Assembly (NCBI GenBank): GCA_037693485.1
Contig: CM075345.1
Span: 76,071,001-76,135,000, forward strand
Reading direction: 5' to 3'
DNA: 64,000 nucleotides
Source of the DNA: Kitagawia praeruptora
Taxonomy: Eukaryota; Streptophyta; Magnoliopsida; Apiales; Apiaceae
The translations under genes and the position numbers were made by a program. Of this stretch, positions 21,446-31,470 are shown one piece after another. Numbering within the stretch: position 1 is the first letter of the stretch; each line of letters opens with the position of its first letter. The notes under the pieces are model-generated. The model did no database searches, was not told the origin of the DNA, and saw nothing but the letters and a program-made list of their open reading frames with translations.

Positions 21446-23178
21446 GAAGGAGGAAAAAGAAGATGAGCTCATACCTGATCTGAAGGAGTATTGGGTGCTC
21501 TATTTTGATGGAGCATCAAAAACAAAATCTAGTGGTGCAGGTTTGGTTTTGCAAATCCCCGATGGGTTCATAGTTGAGTATGCTTTGAAGTTGGACTTTC
21601 CTACCACCAACAACGAAGCGGAGTATGAGGCATTGATAGCCGGTTTGGGCTTGGCCAGAGTCATGAGGGTCAAGAACCTCAAAGTTTGTGGATATTCAAG
21701 ACTGGTAGTCTCGCAAGTGAATGGCGAATTTGAAGCCAAGGATGAAACTATGGCAAAGTATTTGAGAGTCGTAAAGGCTGTTATGACTCAGTTTGATGAA
21801 TGCTATGTGGAGCATATTCCGAGAGAAGAGAACATTAAGGCCGATGCCCTGTCCAAGTTCGCTTCTTCTGAGATAGAGAATTATGCAGGGAGTGTTTACT
21901 TCCAGGTCTTGAAGGCCCCGACCATTAACTCAAAGTTGGTGGCACCAATTGATATAGGAAGCTGCTGGATGGATCCCATCAAAGCTCACCTCGAAACCGG
22001 TTGGCTCCCTGACAATGCCTTGGAGGCACGAAAGCTGTCAGTAAGAGCATTGAGATACGCCTTGATCGAAGGCATCCTTTATAAGAGATCGTTTGTTATC
22101 CCATATTTGAAATGTTTAAGGCCCCAAGAGGCTAAGGAAGCATTGGAAGAAGTTCATGAAGGGATCTGTGGGCAACACTTGGGGGGCAGAGCCCTAGCCC
22201 ACAAGATCACCCGCCTGGGATTCTATTGGCCAGAGATGTTGGCAGATGCCCAGAATTATGTCAAGAAGTATGACAGATGTCAAAAGCACGCCCCTATTGT
22301 AAGGCAACCGCCTGAGATATTAACCTCAATTAGCTCTCCCATACCGTTTACAATGTGGGGGATGGACATACTTGGTCCTTTCCCTATGGCGTCAGCACAA
22401 AGGAAGTTTTTGATAGTGGCCATCGACTACTTCACCAAGTAGATTGAGGCTAAACCTCTAGCCAAGATAACCACTAAGCAAGTTGCCCAGTTCTTTTGGG
22501 CGAATGTCATTTGTAGGTACGGAATTCCCCGAATCCTTGTGACAGATAATGGGACGCAGTTCAACAATGAAGAATTTAAGAAGTACTGCGAGGAAAATGC
22601 TATTGAGCTTCGTTTTACTTTAGTAGCACATCCGCAAGCTAATGGACAGGCAGAGGTAGCCAATCGAATTATCCTTGATGGACTAAAGAAAAGAGTTGAA
22701 CGCTCAAGGAACACTTGGGTGGATGAGTTACTGCCTATACTCTGGGCATATCGCACCACTTGTAAGGTGACAATAGGAACAACCCCGTTTTTGCTGGCTT
22801 ACGGAGCCGAGGCAGTTGTGCCCTTGGAGATCATGCATGCATCACCTCAAGTTAAGGCATATGAATAAGAGACCAATGAAGAAGGCATGAGGCGAAGTCA
22901 GGGACGAGGCAAACGCCAAGAATGTGGAGCATCAGAAGAAGGCATCCTTTTACTACAACCATAGGGTTAAGGAGAGGTTCTTCCAGCAAGGTGACTTAGT
23001 TTTGAGAAAAATAGAGGCTTCTGGAGTTGGAGTAAAAGGAAAGCTGGCCCCTAATTGGGAAGGGCCATATCGAGTCAGGAAGACATTAGGGCGAGGAGCA
23101 TACAAGTTGGAGACGTTAGATGGGAATGAAGTGCCACGAACTTGGCATGCTCTGAACTTGAAGATTTATTATGTGTAA
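21387..23178 (+). pseudogene. pol: Tat-1 archaeal-type RNase H and integrase
   Basis: After the G7 frameshift the frame encodes a second RNase H (YWVLYFDGASKTKSSGAGLV, TTNNEAEYEALIAGL, VCGYSRLVVSQVNGEF, HIPREENIKADALSKFA), the dual-RNase-H mark of the Tat lineage. Its third acidic position, normally Asp in the D-S-x-L-V motif, is Tyr here (GYSRLVVSQ). The integrase follows: HEGICGQHLGGRALAHKI, zinc-binding CQKHA, core D in WGMDILGPFP, VTDNGTQFNNEEF and HPQANGQAEVANR. The C-terminal NWEGPYRVRKTLGRGAYKL module ends at 23178. Breaks: TAG 22440-22442 at the Trp of YFTK-W, TAA 22866-22868, and a small deletion with frameshift near 22890 just before NVEHQKKASFYYN. Integrase D,D,E residues are visible. 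As a whole the gene is dead. Confidence 0.92.
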
Positions 23179-23577
23179 GCCTTCCTAGTAAGGACTTGGC
23201 TTTTATCTATCTATTAGGAGAAGTAGAAATAAGGTTCGATGAAACCATTCCAGGGCTTAGTAACCCGAGTAGGATAGTAGTAAATTATGTAAGGGTTGAA
23301 CACGTTTCAAATTATTAATGCAAGTTTGTTTTCCATTCTATGATTGTGTGATTTTATTTATGTGCCAAGCACCTGATGAGTGCGAGTCAAAGATGACCAA
23401 GTAACGAAAATAAAGAACACACAAATGGAAATAAAACAAGTGCATAAATAAGCAACCCCAAGGGGCCGAATTTAGAGTTAAGTTACAAACCACAAATAAA
23501 AGTTCAGTGCAGAAGGACCTTGATTAAAAACCGGAAAGATAAAGCCACAAACGGCTAATAAGGCCATGCAAGGCCAC
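23179..23577 (+). other. Tat-1 spacer between pol and the antisense gene
   Basis: Non-coding; lies at the converging 3' ends of pol (plus) and the antisense gene (minus). Confidence 0.6.
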
Positions 23578-25619
23578 TTACTCCTCGGAGGATTCCCTTA
23601 CTACTTCTTGTTCTTGCTCTCCTCCCTCCTCCTCTTCGGAGCTCTCATCATCTTCATCATTGTCTTCTTTGGCCTCTGTCTCCATAGGTTGCACCGCTCC
23701 CTTCTGCACCACGTCCCCTTCTTCTTCTAAAGTCTCAGTCGAAGATACGACTCTGGCACGAAGTTACTTTTCGGGGAAAGATTGCCTCACGGCTGCCTCC
23801 CTCTTAGACATGGCCTTTTTTCTGGCAGAACGGGAAGAAGATGATCCGGAGCTAACGGCATTGGCCGCTTTCCTCAAGCCAGAACTGGAAGGGCGGCGAC
23901 TACCCTTGGAACCTGATGCACATTCCGCTTGATTTTCAACACCAACAGCCTAGTTAGGGCAAGGAAAGTCTGCTGGATTGACCACTGTAGGATGCTTGTG
24001 GCTAACGGCACCAATGGCCTTGTTCCAACCGACGGACATGTTGAATGGCTGCATTTCATCATCATGCTTATCCATGAACTCGAAAAACCCTTCTGACTTA
24101 TGGTAGGCATCAATCACTTTGTCAGCTTTGGCAGACATCTTCTTTGCCATAGAGCGAAGATTCTTTTGAAGAGAACGGCAGTTGGCCTCAGCTCGGACTG
24201 CTTTAGAGTCCAAGTCTTGCATCTGCTCTTGGAGCTTTGCCTTCTCGTTCTTAAGTATGGTATTGTCATCCCTATGAGCACGACCTTGACGAGTCGCGGA
24301 TTGAAGATAGGCATTGGCCTGCAACAAAGGAATTAGAAAGACGTTTATAGCTAACAAAGTAAATAAGAACATTAAGTGAACAATTTGATACCTGATATAA
24401 GGCCTGAGCTCCGAGGCGCTCGGATTCATCGATCTTATCCCCCGCAGTGACGGTTAGGAGATCAGGATAGAGCAGAGCTCCCCATGACAGAATCTTGCTC
24501 GCAGATGCCCCAGTCTGGAGTAAAGGGGATTCTAACATCTTCACCAGCATTGCGGGACCTTTTTCCCCCTTGGCTACATCCCGCTATGAATTGAGGAACT
24601 TGTCTTTCAGGGGGATTTAGTTGAGCTTCCGCATGCTTTATCATTCGCCTTGTAACAATTGGTTGATTCTCAGGGAGATTGTCCAGCTCCTCAGCAGCTG
24701 AAATATAAGAGAAAAGACATCGGAAAAGAACAAACATAGTTCATAATGAAGTCACGAAGGAAAAATTACCCTCAACAGAAAGGAAGCTTAAGCCAGCTTC
24801 GATGAGCTTCTTCTCAGTAAGAATAGTTCTATAATAAGAACGCCCTTCATCGGCAAGTAGTTTATCCCTGTCGAGCAATTATTGGTCAGTAAGGTCAAGC
24901 ACGAAATATGAACTATCCTCCACGACCCCAAATCTCTTAACAAAAAAGTGGCCCCAGTCGCCACCTTCCCACTCCAAAACGGCAAATTCCATATCCCAAG
25001 TATGATGGGAATCGGGAAAAGAGAAGGAGTTTACAATATGAGGGAGCCTGTTTCGGAGTTGAAAACTAACATATCCTGGTGAGGAATCAGGAGAGTTCTT
25101 GATCATGAAGATGCTTCTGAATAAAGTTGTGTCCCAAGTGATGTTCAACTCCTTATATCTTAGCATGAAGATAATCAAGAACCTCCAGGAGTTAGGATAC
25201 AGTTGACACGGGTGGATCTGGAGCTCCGCCAGGAACCTGATAATAAAAGGATGAACCGGGAACCTCAATCCCGCCTCTAAAGCACCTTTAAAAACACATC
25301 ATCTTTCTGGATGCCAATTGCAAGTTCGGTCTCCCGGATTTGGTAAGCAAACATTGATCACATCGGGAAAACTGTGTGTACTCCTAATCTTCACAATGTC
25401 CTTCTTTTTCAACTTATAATGACAATGGAAGGCATCCAAATTTGAACTGTTGGGAAAAGCTTCCCCCATGGTGCTCAACAAGTCTAATAAAGAAACAAAT
25501 CGACGTTCAACATAACGAGGAGGCTTGAGTTTTAGCATACCTTTAACCGTTCTGGCCATGCTCCTCTTCCTCATAGCTTCTTCCATGGATATTTGAGGGA
25601 CCGGGCGTCTGTCAGCCAT
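23578..25619 (-). pseudogene. Antisense gene of Tat-1: intron-containing 'putative gypsy-type transposon' (Transposase_28-like) protein
   Basis: Inferred exons: 25619-24770, 24697-24392 and 24318-23578, with GT/AG introns of 72 bp (donor GTAATT, acceptor TTTCAG) and 73 bp (donor GTATCA, acceptor TTGCAG). Both joins keep the reading frame. The product would be about 630 aa. N-terminus MADRRPVPQISMEE, then ALEAGLRFPVHPFIIRFL, HPCQLYPNSWRFLIIFMLRY and later FAVLEWEGGDWGHFF, matching the plant domain found in antisense ORFs of Tat/Ogre elements. A Lys/Glu-rich coiled coil follows (about 24290-24130: LKNEKAKLQEQMQDLDSKAV), then a Ser-rich basic stretch and an acidic tail (EDNDEDDESSEEEEGGEQEQ) ending at TAA 23578-23580. 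Frame breaks: TGA 25299-25301, TAA 24879-24881, TAG 23950-23952, TAA 23764-23766 and a frameshift near 24600. The stops fit G-to-A or C-to-T changes. Function unknown; described family, inferred gene model. Confidence 0.8.
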
Positions 25620-25731
25620 ATCGAGCTTGAACTTGAAGATGAGCTTGAAAAGCTAAAGAACTAGAGAATTTTAGAGCTTGAGAGAAATTTGAGAAATGAA
25701 GAAGTGAGGAAGAATGAAGGATGTTCCCCTT

Positions 25732-25739
25732 CTTTTATA
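25732..25739 (-). promoter_or_regulatory. TATA box of the Tat-1 antisense gene
   Basis: TATAAAAG on the minus strand, 113 nt before the ATG at 25619. The interval between is pyrimidine-rich and ATG-poor, like a plant 5' UTR. This supports an RNA polymerase II promoter that is independent of the LTRs. Confidence 0.6.
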
Positions 25740-26025
25740 GAAAAGGTGTGACCTGTTACTCCAGGTTGAGATACAGGCCGGATCGTGCTTACAGGTCATG
25801 TATCGGATAAATGCAAAAAAGAGACGAAAACTATCTATTAATAAATGAAGGGATTCGTCAAAAACTCAGAATAAGGAACTAAGAATATCAGTTGGTATCT
25901 GACAAAGGAAGTTTTAGAAGCCTCATCAAGAAGTTAACATAAAGTACAGGATTAGCAGTGCTAATCAAGAAATAAGGGGAAGTCTTAAGCAAAAGTTATG
26001 AATGACCATATTGCTGATTTTCCGA

Positions 26026-26166
26026 ACATACATGTTCATCAAGACCATGAACATACATGTTCATCAAGACCACGAACATACATGTTCATCAAGACCATGA
26101 ACATACATGTTCATCAAGACCACGAACATACATGTTCCTCAAGACCACGAACATACATGTTTATGG
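26026..26166. repeat. 25-bp minisatellite, 5.6 copies (Tat-1 3' region)
   Basis: Unit ACATACATGT-TCATCAAGAC-CAYGA. Copies 1 to 4 alternate between CATGA and CACGA, giving a 50-bp higher order. Copy 5 has one further change and copy 6 is partial. Confidence 0.95.
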
Positions 26167-26237
26167 AAACATCGTGTTTAAGAGGGAAATTGAGGTATTG
26201 AAGCCAAGAATGCAAAAATAAAAAAAATAAAAAAATT

Positions 26238-26372
26238 CGAAACCAGCCGACCGGAAGCCGGCCGACCGGGGCAAACCGGAAGGCTTCAGCCGACCAGGAG
26301 CCAGCCGACCGGGGCGAACCGAGAGGTTCCAGCCGACCGGCACACCCGGGAGGCTTCGGCCGACCGGGGTTC
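26238..26372. repeat. GC-rich GCCGACCGG minisatellite (Tat-1 3' region)
   Basis: GCCGACCGG or a one-base variant recurs about seven times within units such as AGCCGACCGGGGCGAACCG. GC content is strikingly above the surroundings. Confidence 0.85.
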
Positions 26373-26509
26373 ATCAAGACCACGGGTATTTTCTGTCCGA
26401 CCCGGAGCGATCAGGGGTACGAGTATTTTCAGTCAACCCGGGTTCATCAAGAACATGAAGATTTCTGATTAGCCGGATTCCGTGAAAAATATGAAAATGG
26501 GTTTGAACT

Positions 26510-26790
26510 AAAATCCGTTTAGTGCTGTTTAAGCACTGTTTAGTGCCGTTTAAGCACATATTAGTGCCGATTAGCACAGATTAGTGTCGTTTAAGCACAG
26601 ATTAGTGCCGATTAGCACAGATTAGTGCCGTTTAAGCACAGATTAGCACCGTTTAGCACCGATTAGCGCCGATTAGTGTCGTTAGTGCCGTTTTAAGCCG
26701 TTTAACACTGTTTAAACGTTGTTTATGGTTGATTAATGCTGTGTAGTGTCGTTTAACACCGTTTAGTGTCATTCAACATCGTCGTAAATA
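26510..26790. repeat. TTAGTGCCGTTTAAGCACA repeat array (Tat-1 3' region)
   Basis: Many imperfect copies of TTAGTGCCG followed by either TTTAAGCACA or ATTAGCACA, decaying towards 26790. The half-units GTGC and GCAC make each unit a potential short hairpin. Confidence 0.85.
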
Positions 26791-26919
26791 CGTCGGTCGC
26801 TCCACGCTTTACGTTAAGATGATATTGTTGAAAATGCTCACGTAAGAGCAATGAACCCTGACCCAAGTCTCGAATAAGGCCGTTATAACTTCAAGGAAAA
26901 CTTGATCAGTTTTCCTAGA

Positions 26920-26933
26920 AGTTGGGGGGCAAA
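26920..26933 (+). other. Polypurine tract of Tat-1
   Basis: AAGTTGGGGGGCAAA directly precedes the TG of the 3' LTR, as needed for plus-strand priming. Confidence 0.8.
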
Positions 26934-27450
26934 TGATATGGGCTAAAAGTAAGCCCTAAAGACACATTTAATGTGGCATTAATTAGACCTAGAATGGTCC
27001 AAACGTGGGGCCCACCAGATGGGCCCAAACCCTATTTATAATATTAATTTCGTAATTAATATTATGGGTAATAAACAGCTCAGCAAATAAGAGTCAAACA
27101 AGGATATAACTTTTGCCTGACTTAGCCTCCAAGATACATATTTCAACATGGAAACTGATTCCTACAAGGAAGGAGTCTAGAACCTTCCTCAAGGCGGTGA
27201 CTTGCCCACCAAGTCACCTAATTCTACCATGATTCTAGGGCTTCTCAGCCTATATAAAGGGTCTGACCCCTCATTCTCAGAACTACGTCTTGGCTTGATT
27301 CTCAATAACGAGATACGTAGGCACTCTGTGAGGACCGATCAGTCTCGAACACGGAAACAGCCATTAAAGCTCGAAGCTCAACCACCATTTGCATTGAATA
27401 TACTTAAACCCTAGCCGCAATATTCATAACCTAGTTTTTATTCCACAACA
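26934..27450 (+). repeat. 3' LTR of Tat-1
   Basis: 517 bp, same ends as the 5' LTR; followed by TSD GGTTC. Differs from the 5' LTR at 27391 (A for C), 27395 (G for C) and 27417 (G for A) by my reading. Confidence 0.95.
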
Positions 27451-27742
27451 GGTTCTATATTTAATATTAAAAAAAGGAAAAAATATAAAGGTTATAGAAC
27501 ATTTGATTTTATGAAACAAAATTAAATAACAATATAAATAAAATGAAATATAAAATATTGCCAAAGGAAAAAATATTGAAATTAAAAAAGGAAACTGTCA
27601 CCGTTGGTGTCTTATATGTGTATGCCGCACGTGCACGATGAATCTGATATGCTAGTTTTTTTAGTATCGAATGGTTAAGATTTAGTTCCTGAGTTACTCG
27701 TTTTAACTAGTTACCCATATATAAGCATATATATATATATAA
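27451..27742. mobile_element. (TA)n-bounded element C, right part
   Basis: Resumes the interrupted second copy of the 394-bp duplication and ends with GAGTTACTCGTTTTAAC followed by the TA tract 27727-27742. The GAGTTACTC is inverted relative to the left end. Confidence 0.55.
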
Positions 27743-28418
27743 CAAAGTTCTATGGAGAACTCCTATTTTGTGGAGACCTGGAGACCAATAATCCTGACCA
27801 TTCATATCAGTCTAATCTAATAGTTCAATTTTTTTCTATTTTTATTTTCACAATAAAAATCCCAGAATTAATATGTTTGTTGGATACTCACAAACCTAAA
27901 TATAGGAGTATAGCATACAAATTAGATCAAATTATGTTGTACATCAGAAAAAGAAAGAAGCAAAATTCAATCCAATCTTGTACCCTGTACAAAGTTATAA
28001 ATGTACGGCAAAGAATAGATTTCCCATTAAACATTTTTAATTTGAATCATGATTTATACTTGTCATGAATACTGCATATGAGATGGTGTTGATATTTGTG
28101 GCATAGTATTGTTCTACACTTCAAAATTGTACTTCTTCAAAATTGTACTTCGAGTGTAAATCGAAACGACCCATTAGACTAGTACAGAACAGTGTTCTTC
28201 TCTTTAATTATAAATAATGTAGTGTTCTTCTCTTTAATTATAAATAATGTAGTAGTAAATTAAATGGATGGATGGAAAACTCCAAGTCTGTGATACACTG
28301 TACATATATTACAAAAATAAAATGCAGGACATGTATTCTAATCTAACGTTTATAGAAGAATAGGTCTCTATGGTCCAAAAAAATGGGTCACCATAGAACC
28401 CAACTCTATATATATATT
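27727..28418. mobile_element. (TA)n-bounded inverted-repeat element D
   Basis: Lies between TA tracts 27727-27742 and 28411-28418. Left end AGTTCTATGGAGAACTCC..GGAGACC; right end (reverse complement) GGTTCTATGGTGACCC..AGAGACC, an imperfect TIR of about 40 bp. No transposase. A 28-bp direct duplication containing TTCTCTTTAATTATAAATAA lies at about 28195-28250. Confidence 0.6.
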
Positions 28419-28956
28419 CTAACATTAATTCAACTGGTAATGGACATGGACTTTGTTAGGTCCGGTAAGGTTATAGAAGGGAAAATTGAATACAATCTAT
28501 ACATTTTTATCGAAATTTGTCCGGTTGATTTAAATTTGGTTTAGACAAATTTGTGCAGAATTAAATGAAACGAAGTTCAAGTGAAATATAACGATATATT
28601 AAACTTGAGGATTATTACAATTACATTACAAAATAATATCTAGTTAATAAAAGCAAATTAGAAAATTCGATATGAACTTTTTAAAATTTGTTAATTAAAA
28701 ACGAGATATAAATTAGGAGTAACAGATAGAACATTAAGAAAGCTAAGAACTTGATTTTCTGTAAAAATAATAAGGCTCCTGTGTTGGTGTTCATAAAGAG
28801 AGAGAAGAGAGAAAACTTTGATCTTGAATATTCTTCTTTCTTGATATTTTGACAAGTAAATGAACTCAGTCGCCTTGGTTGATATTTATGAATTAACACT
28901 TGAAAAGTTCCTGTCCATTTCTGATCAAATATCTTATCAAGGGCTATCCAATAATT

Positions 28957-29101
28957 CGGTAAGGGTATTGCAGCTTCTATGGGTATAGAATACTACTTCC
29001 AAGAGTATCCATTAGTTTTCGGTAGGGGTATCAAACACCTTCCAAGGGTATTGATCCATTTGCTCGGTAAGGGTATCCAATATAGCCTTCCAAGGATATC
29101 A
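28957..29101. repeat. Alternating GGTAAGGGTATC / CTTCCAAGGGTAT array
   Basis: Seven imperfect units share the core AGGGTATC. They alternate between a CGGTAAGGGTAT type and a CTTCCAAGGGTAT type at spacings of about 20-25 bp. Confidence 0.7.
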
Positions 29102-29389
29102 GTGTATGTTAGTCACAGAGGCATGCCTGTATACTAATAACAAGCCTAATTGTTTGTAATGTTTTGCATTGCTTACATGACCCCTTAACTGGGGAACCTC
29201 TAGTTGTAGAGTCTCTACTTGTCTTAGTACCTGTAACAGGCATCAAAATTCTATCTATGTAACTGTATAAATTAGTCATGAAATAATGCTTGAAAGAAGA
29301 TCCAGAGATCATGCCTCAAGTTTGGAGAACAAGGCTGTTAAAATAAACATAGTTAGATTTTGAAGATTGAAGATTTGCCTAAGTACTAA

Positions 29390-29815
29390 TTCGAGAAGTA
29401 CTTTGTCCTATTCGAGAAGTCTAGCTTTCGAGAAGTCAGGGATTCGATATCTCAGAGGACACTGTTCGATATCTCATGGAGTCAACAAGTCAAAATCTCA
29501 TTCGATAACTCAGAGATTCAACATGTCTAATACTCTATTCGAGAAGTCAAGAAGTCAACAAGTCAAAGCATCATTCGAGTTCTCTGAGAGTCAACAAGGC
29601 AAAGCTCCATTCGATATCTCAAGGACTCAAGAAGCTATTCGACATGGATTCCATAAGTTAAAAGCTCTATTCGATAAGCCAAGAATTCTTGAAGAAAAGA
29701 CTGATTCGAGAAGTGATTCCATATGTCAATTATACAGTATTCGAGAACTCAGAGTTATCTAATTATAAGTCAATTCTTGTTCTCGAATCAATCACTTGGA
29801 TACTTCTCGAATGTA
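29390..29815. repeat. ATTCGAGAAGTC / ATTCGATATCTC motif array
   Basis: About 13 direct copies of ATTCGA followed by GAAGTC, TATCTC, TAACTC or similar, irregularly spaced at 15-35 bp (for example 29391, 29410, 29442, 29500, 29548, 29609, 29670, 29704, 29740). Two inverted CTCGAAT copies lie near 29783 and 29807. Confidence 0.75.
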
Positions 29816-30299
29816 GTCTTGAAGACAAGATACTGAAGAATTGTACAAGTCAGAAACCTGCAGCAAGCCAAAATACTTTCAGGACCATAGTACTGTAAAG
29901 TGTTTTTGGAAAGTCTACAAGAAGGTTAGAGAGTTGTTATAGGAGACAAGCTACTAAAGAAGTGGATCTGAGCAGGATTAAAGAAAGTCAAATTACAAGT
30001 TGCTTGGATGTTTACTCAAAAAGGGATAGACAAGTTAGAAAGTAATTTTGTCTGTCACTTCATTTGTAGTAAGTAGGTTGTACACATGTTCTATAAGTGT
30101 ACAACCTCACTTCTCTAGCAGTTAAGCTTTTAGTGAATAAGTTTTCATACATTCATAGATAACATCTCTCTGAGAAAACGAAGCTGAGAATACAAATATT
30201 TGTATTCACATATTGTAGCAAAATCTTTATCTAATACAACGTTAGATTAAAGTGAGTGATTGTGGTCTTGTATTTTTTATTCCGCACTTATATATTCTG

Positions 30300-30573
30300 T
30301 TAAAAGAAGCGTTAAGTTGGATTCAGCGTTTCAATGAGCTCCCCTTTTGGTATGGTTGTGGATGAATGTCGCAGAAGTATCAAAGATTTGAACAATGTGT
30401 CTTTGTATTTTGTTAAACGGCCTGCCAATATGGTCGGCCATCACTTTGCTAGGGCATCATTTATATATCCCAGATCGAGTTTTCGATAGAACCTCTATTC
30501 CTGTTGAGTTGAAGAATTGTATGGAGTTGGATTTAAAAATTTAATAAAATATCCTCTTTTTGTCAAAAAAAAA
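30300..30573 (+). mobile_element. LINE (L1-type) 3' end: RNase H remnant and poly-A
   Basis: Frame fragments EALSWIQRF and, after a break, FGMVVDECRRSIKDLNNVSL and YFVKRPANMVGHHFARA match the C-terminal RNase H region of plant L1-like LINEs. A stop, AT-rich 3' tail and A9 run (30565-30573) follow. 5' truncation is typical of target-primed reverse transcription. The related LINE at 42.9 kb has the same motifs (EALSWIKKSN, NFVKRSPNNVAH). Confidence 0.7.
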
Positions 30574-31470
30574 TTGTCATAATGAATAAGTATAAATAAA
30601 GAGCAAATATAAAGAATATTGTTGGAATTGACACGATAAACAATGTAGTAACTTACTAAGAGCTCAATTGTTTATAGTATTTTTAAGAATAAATTAGAAG
30701 ACTCTTGGAGATGCTGTAAGAACTCTTACATTTGAGAAAATGGATTACATTTTTAAAAAAATTAAGAGTGACTAAGAATATCTTGAAACACAATTTTTTT
30801 TTTCTCTCCTCGAACCTTTACTTATAAATCAAGATAAGAGTCTCTAGGAAATGCTCTTTATTAGCATTGCTAATAATTTGTGAGTTGTCCTCGATCCATT
30901 TTCCGAGAATACTTTTGCATTTTAAAGAAAACGGTTTATTATAGTATATTTACAATGTTTAACAAAAAAAGTGTGTAATATTATTTTTTTATTTATGCAT
31001 ATATCTTTATTAAGGCCATAAATTTAATTTAGTAATCTTATATCTTTTACTTTAATATCATTATCAGCATACTATCTAAATCAAATATGTTTTTGGACCT
31101 CGTAAAATAATACACAATGTGCACATGAAATATGGTGGTATCGAGTTTTAGTTTGCAATTAAAGGGGATAAAAAGTGCTGCATGGTTACATGATAAATGT
31201 CATTAGCATCTATATTAATTGTTGAGTCCCAAAAATATAACCAAAGATTGTAGGAGGGGCTATGTCTCAACAATAACTTTTCCCTGGAAATTAATTAACA
31301 TATAGATTACTTGTGGAATGAAACTGACACAAGTGCGGATTTCATGAATCAATGACAAAGAAAAGAAACAAGTAAAAAGTAGGAGAAAAGGGGTTAGGAC
31401 TAATCGTGTAATCCATATAAAATATGACATGTCCTTGGCTCTTTACACATCCGATAACATGGATGTCCAG
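30574..31470. other. AT-rich intergenic stretch
   Basis: No gene or clear transposon end seen. Confidence 0.5.

Larger units (their letters stand above)
8374..27450 (+). mobile_element. Tat-type Ty3/gypsy LTR retrotransposon (Tat-1), split by a Copia insertion
   Basis: Two 517-bp LTRs (8374-8890, 26934-27450), TG...CA ends and an exact 5-bp TSD GGTTC (8369-8373 and 27451-27455) define the element. Order: LTR, PBS, gag, protease, [Copia 11422-19996], RT-RNase H, second archaeal-type RNase H, integrase, antisense gene, three minisatellites, PPT, LTR. The dual RNase H and the antisense ORF are characteristic of the Tat/Ogre/Retand lineage. Without Copia the element is about 10.5 kb. By eye the LTRs differ at only three positions (near 8831, 8835 and 8857), so insertion is recent, yet the genes carry many stops and frameshifts. 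Confidence 0.95.
28454..30290 (+). mobile_element. LTR-like non-coding sequence with motif arrays (probable Copia LTR or derivative)
   Basis: Begins TGTTAGGTCCGGTAAGG, typical of some plant Copia LTR starts, and ends near a TTGTATTTTTTATTCCGCA block typical of LTR ends. No matching partner LTR or TSD was found in the window, so extent and class are tentative. It holds two short-motif arrays (28957-29101 and 29390-29815). The 131-codon ORF from 29367 is made of the second array and is not regarded as a gene. Confidence 0.4.

Noticed and set aside
26026..26166. CRISPR-like regular repeat
   Set aside because: Units are directly adjacent with no spacers and lie in a plant retrotransposon; it is a minisatellite.
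8374..27450. Endogenous virus
   Set aside because: No movement protein, coat protein or envelope; domain order and dual RNase H identify a Tat retrotransposon.
29367..29762. 131-codon ORF
   Set aside because: Made up of the ATTCGA motif array; no domain, and no codon signature beyond the repeat.
30690..30870. Possible MITE around GAGATGCT / GAAATGCTC
   Set aside because: The two candidate ends are not in inverted orientation and no TSD was found.
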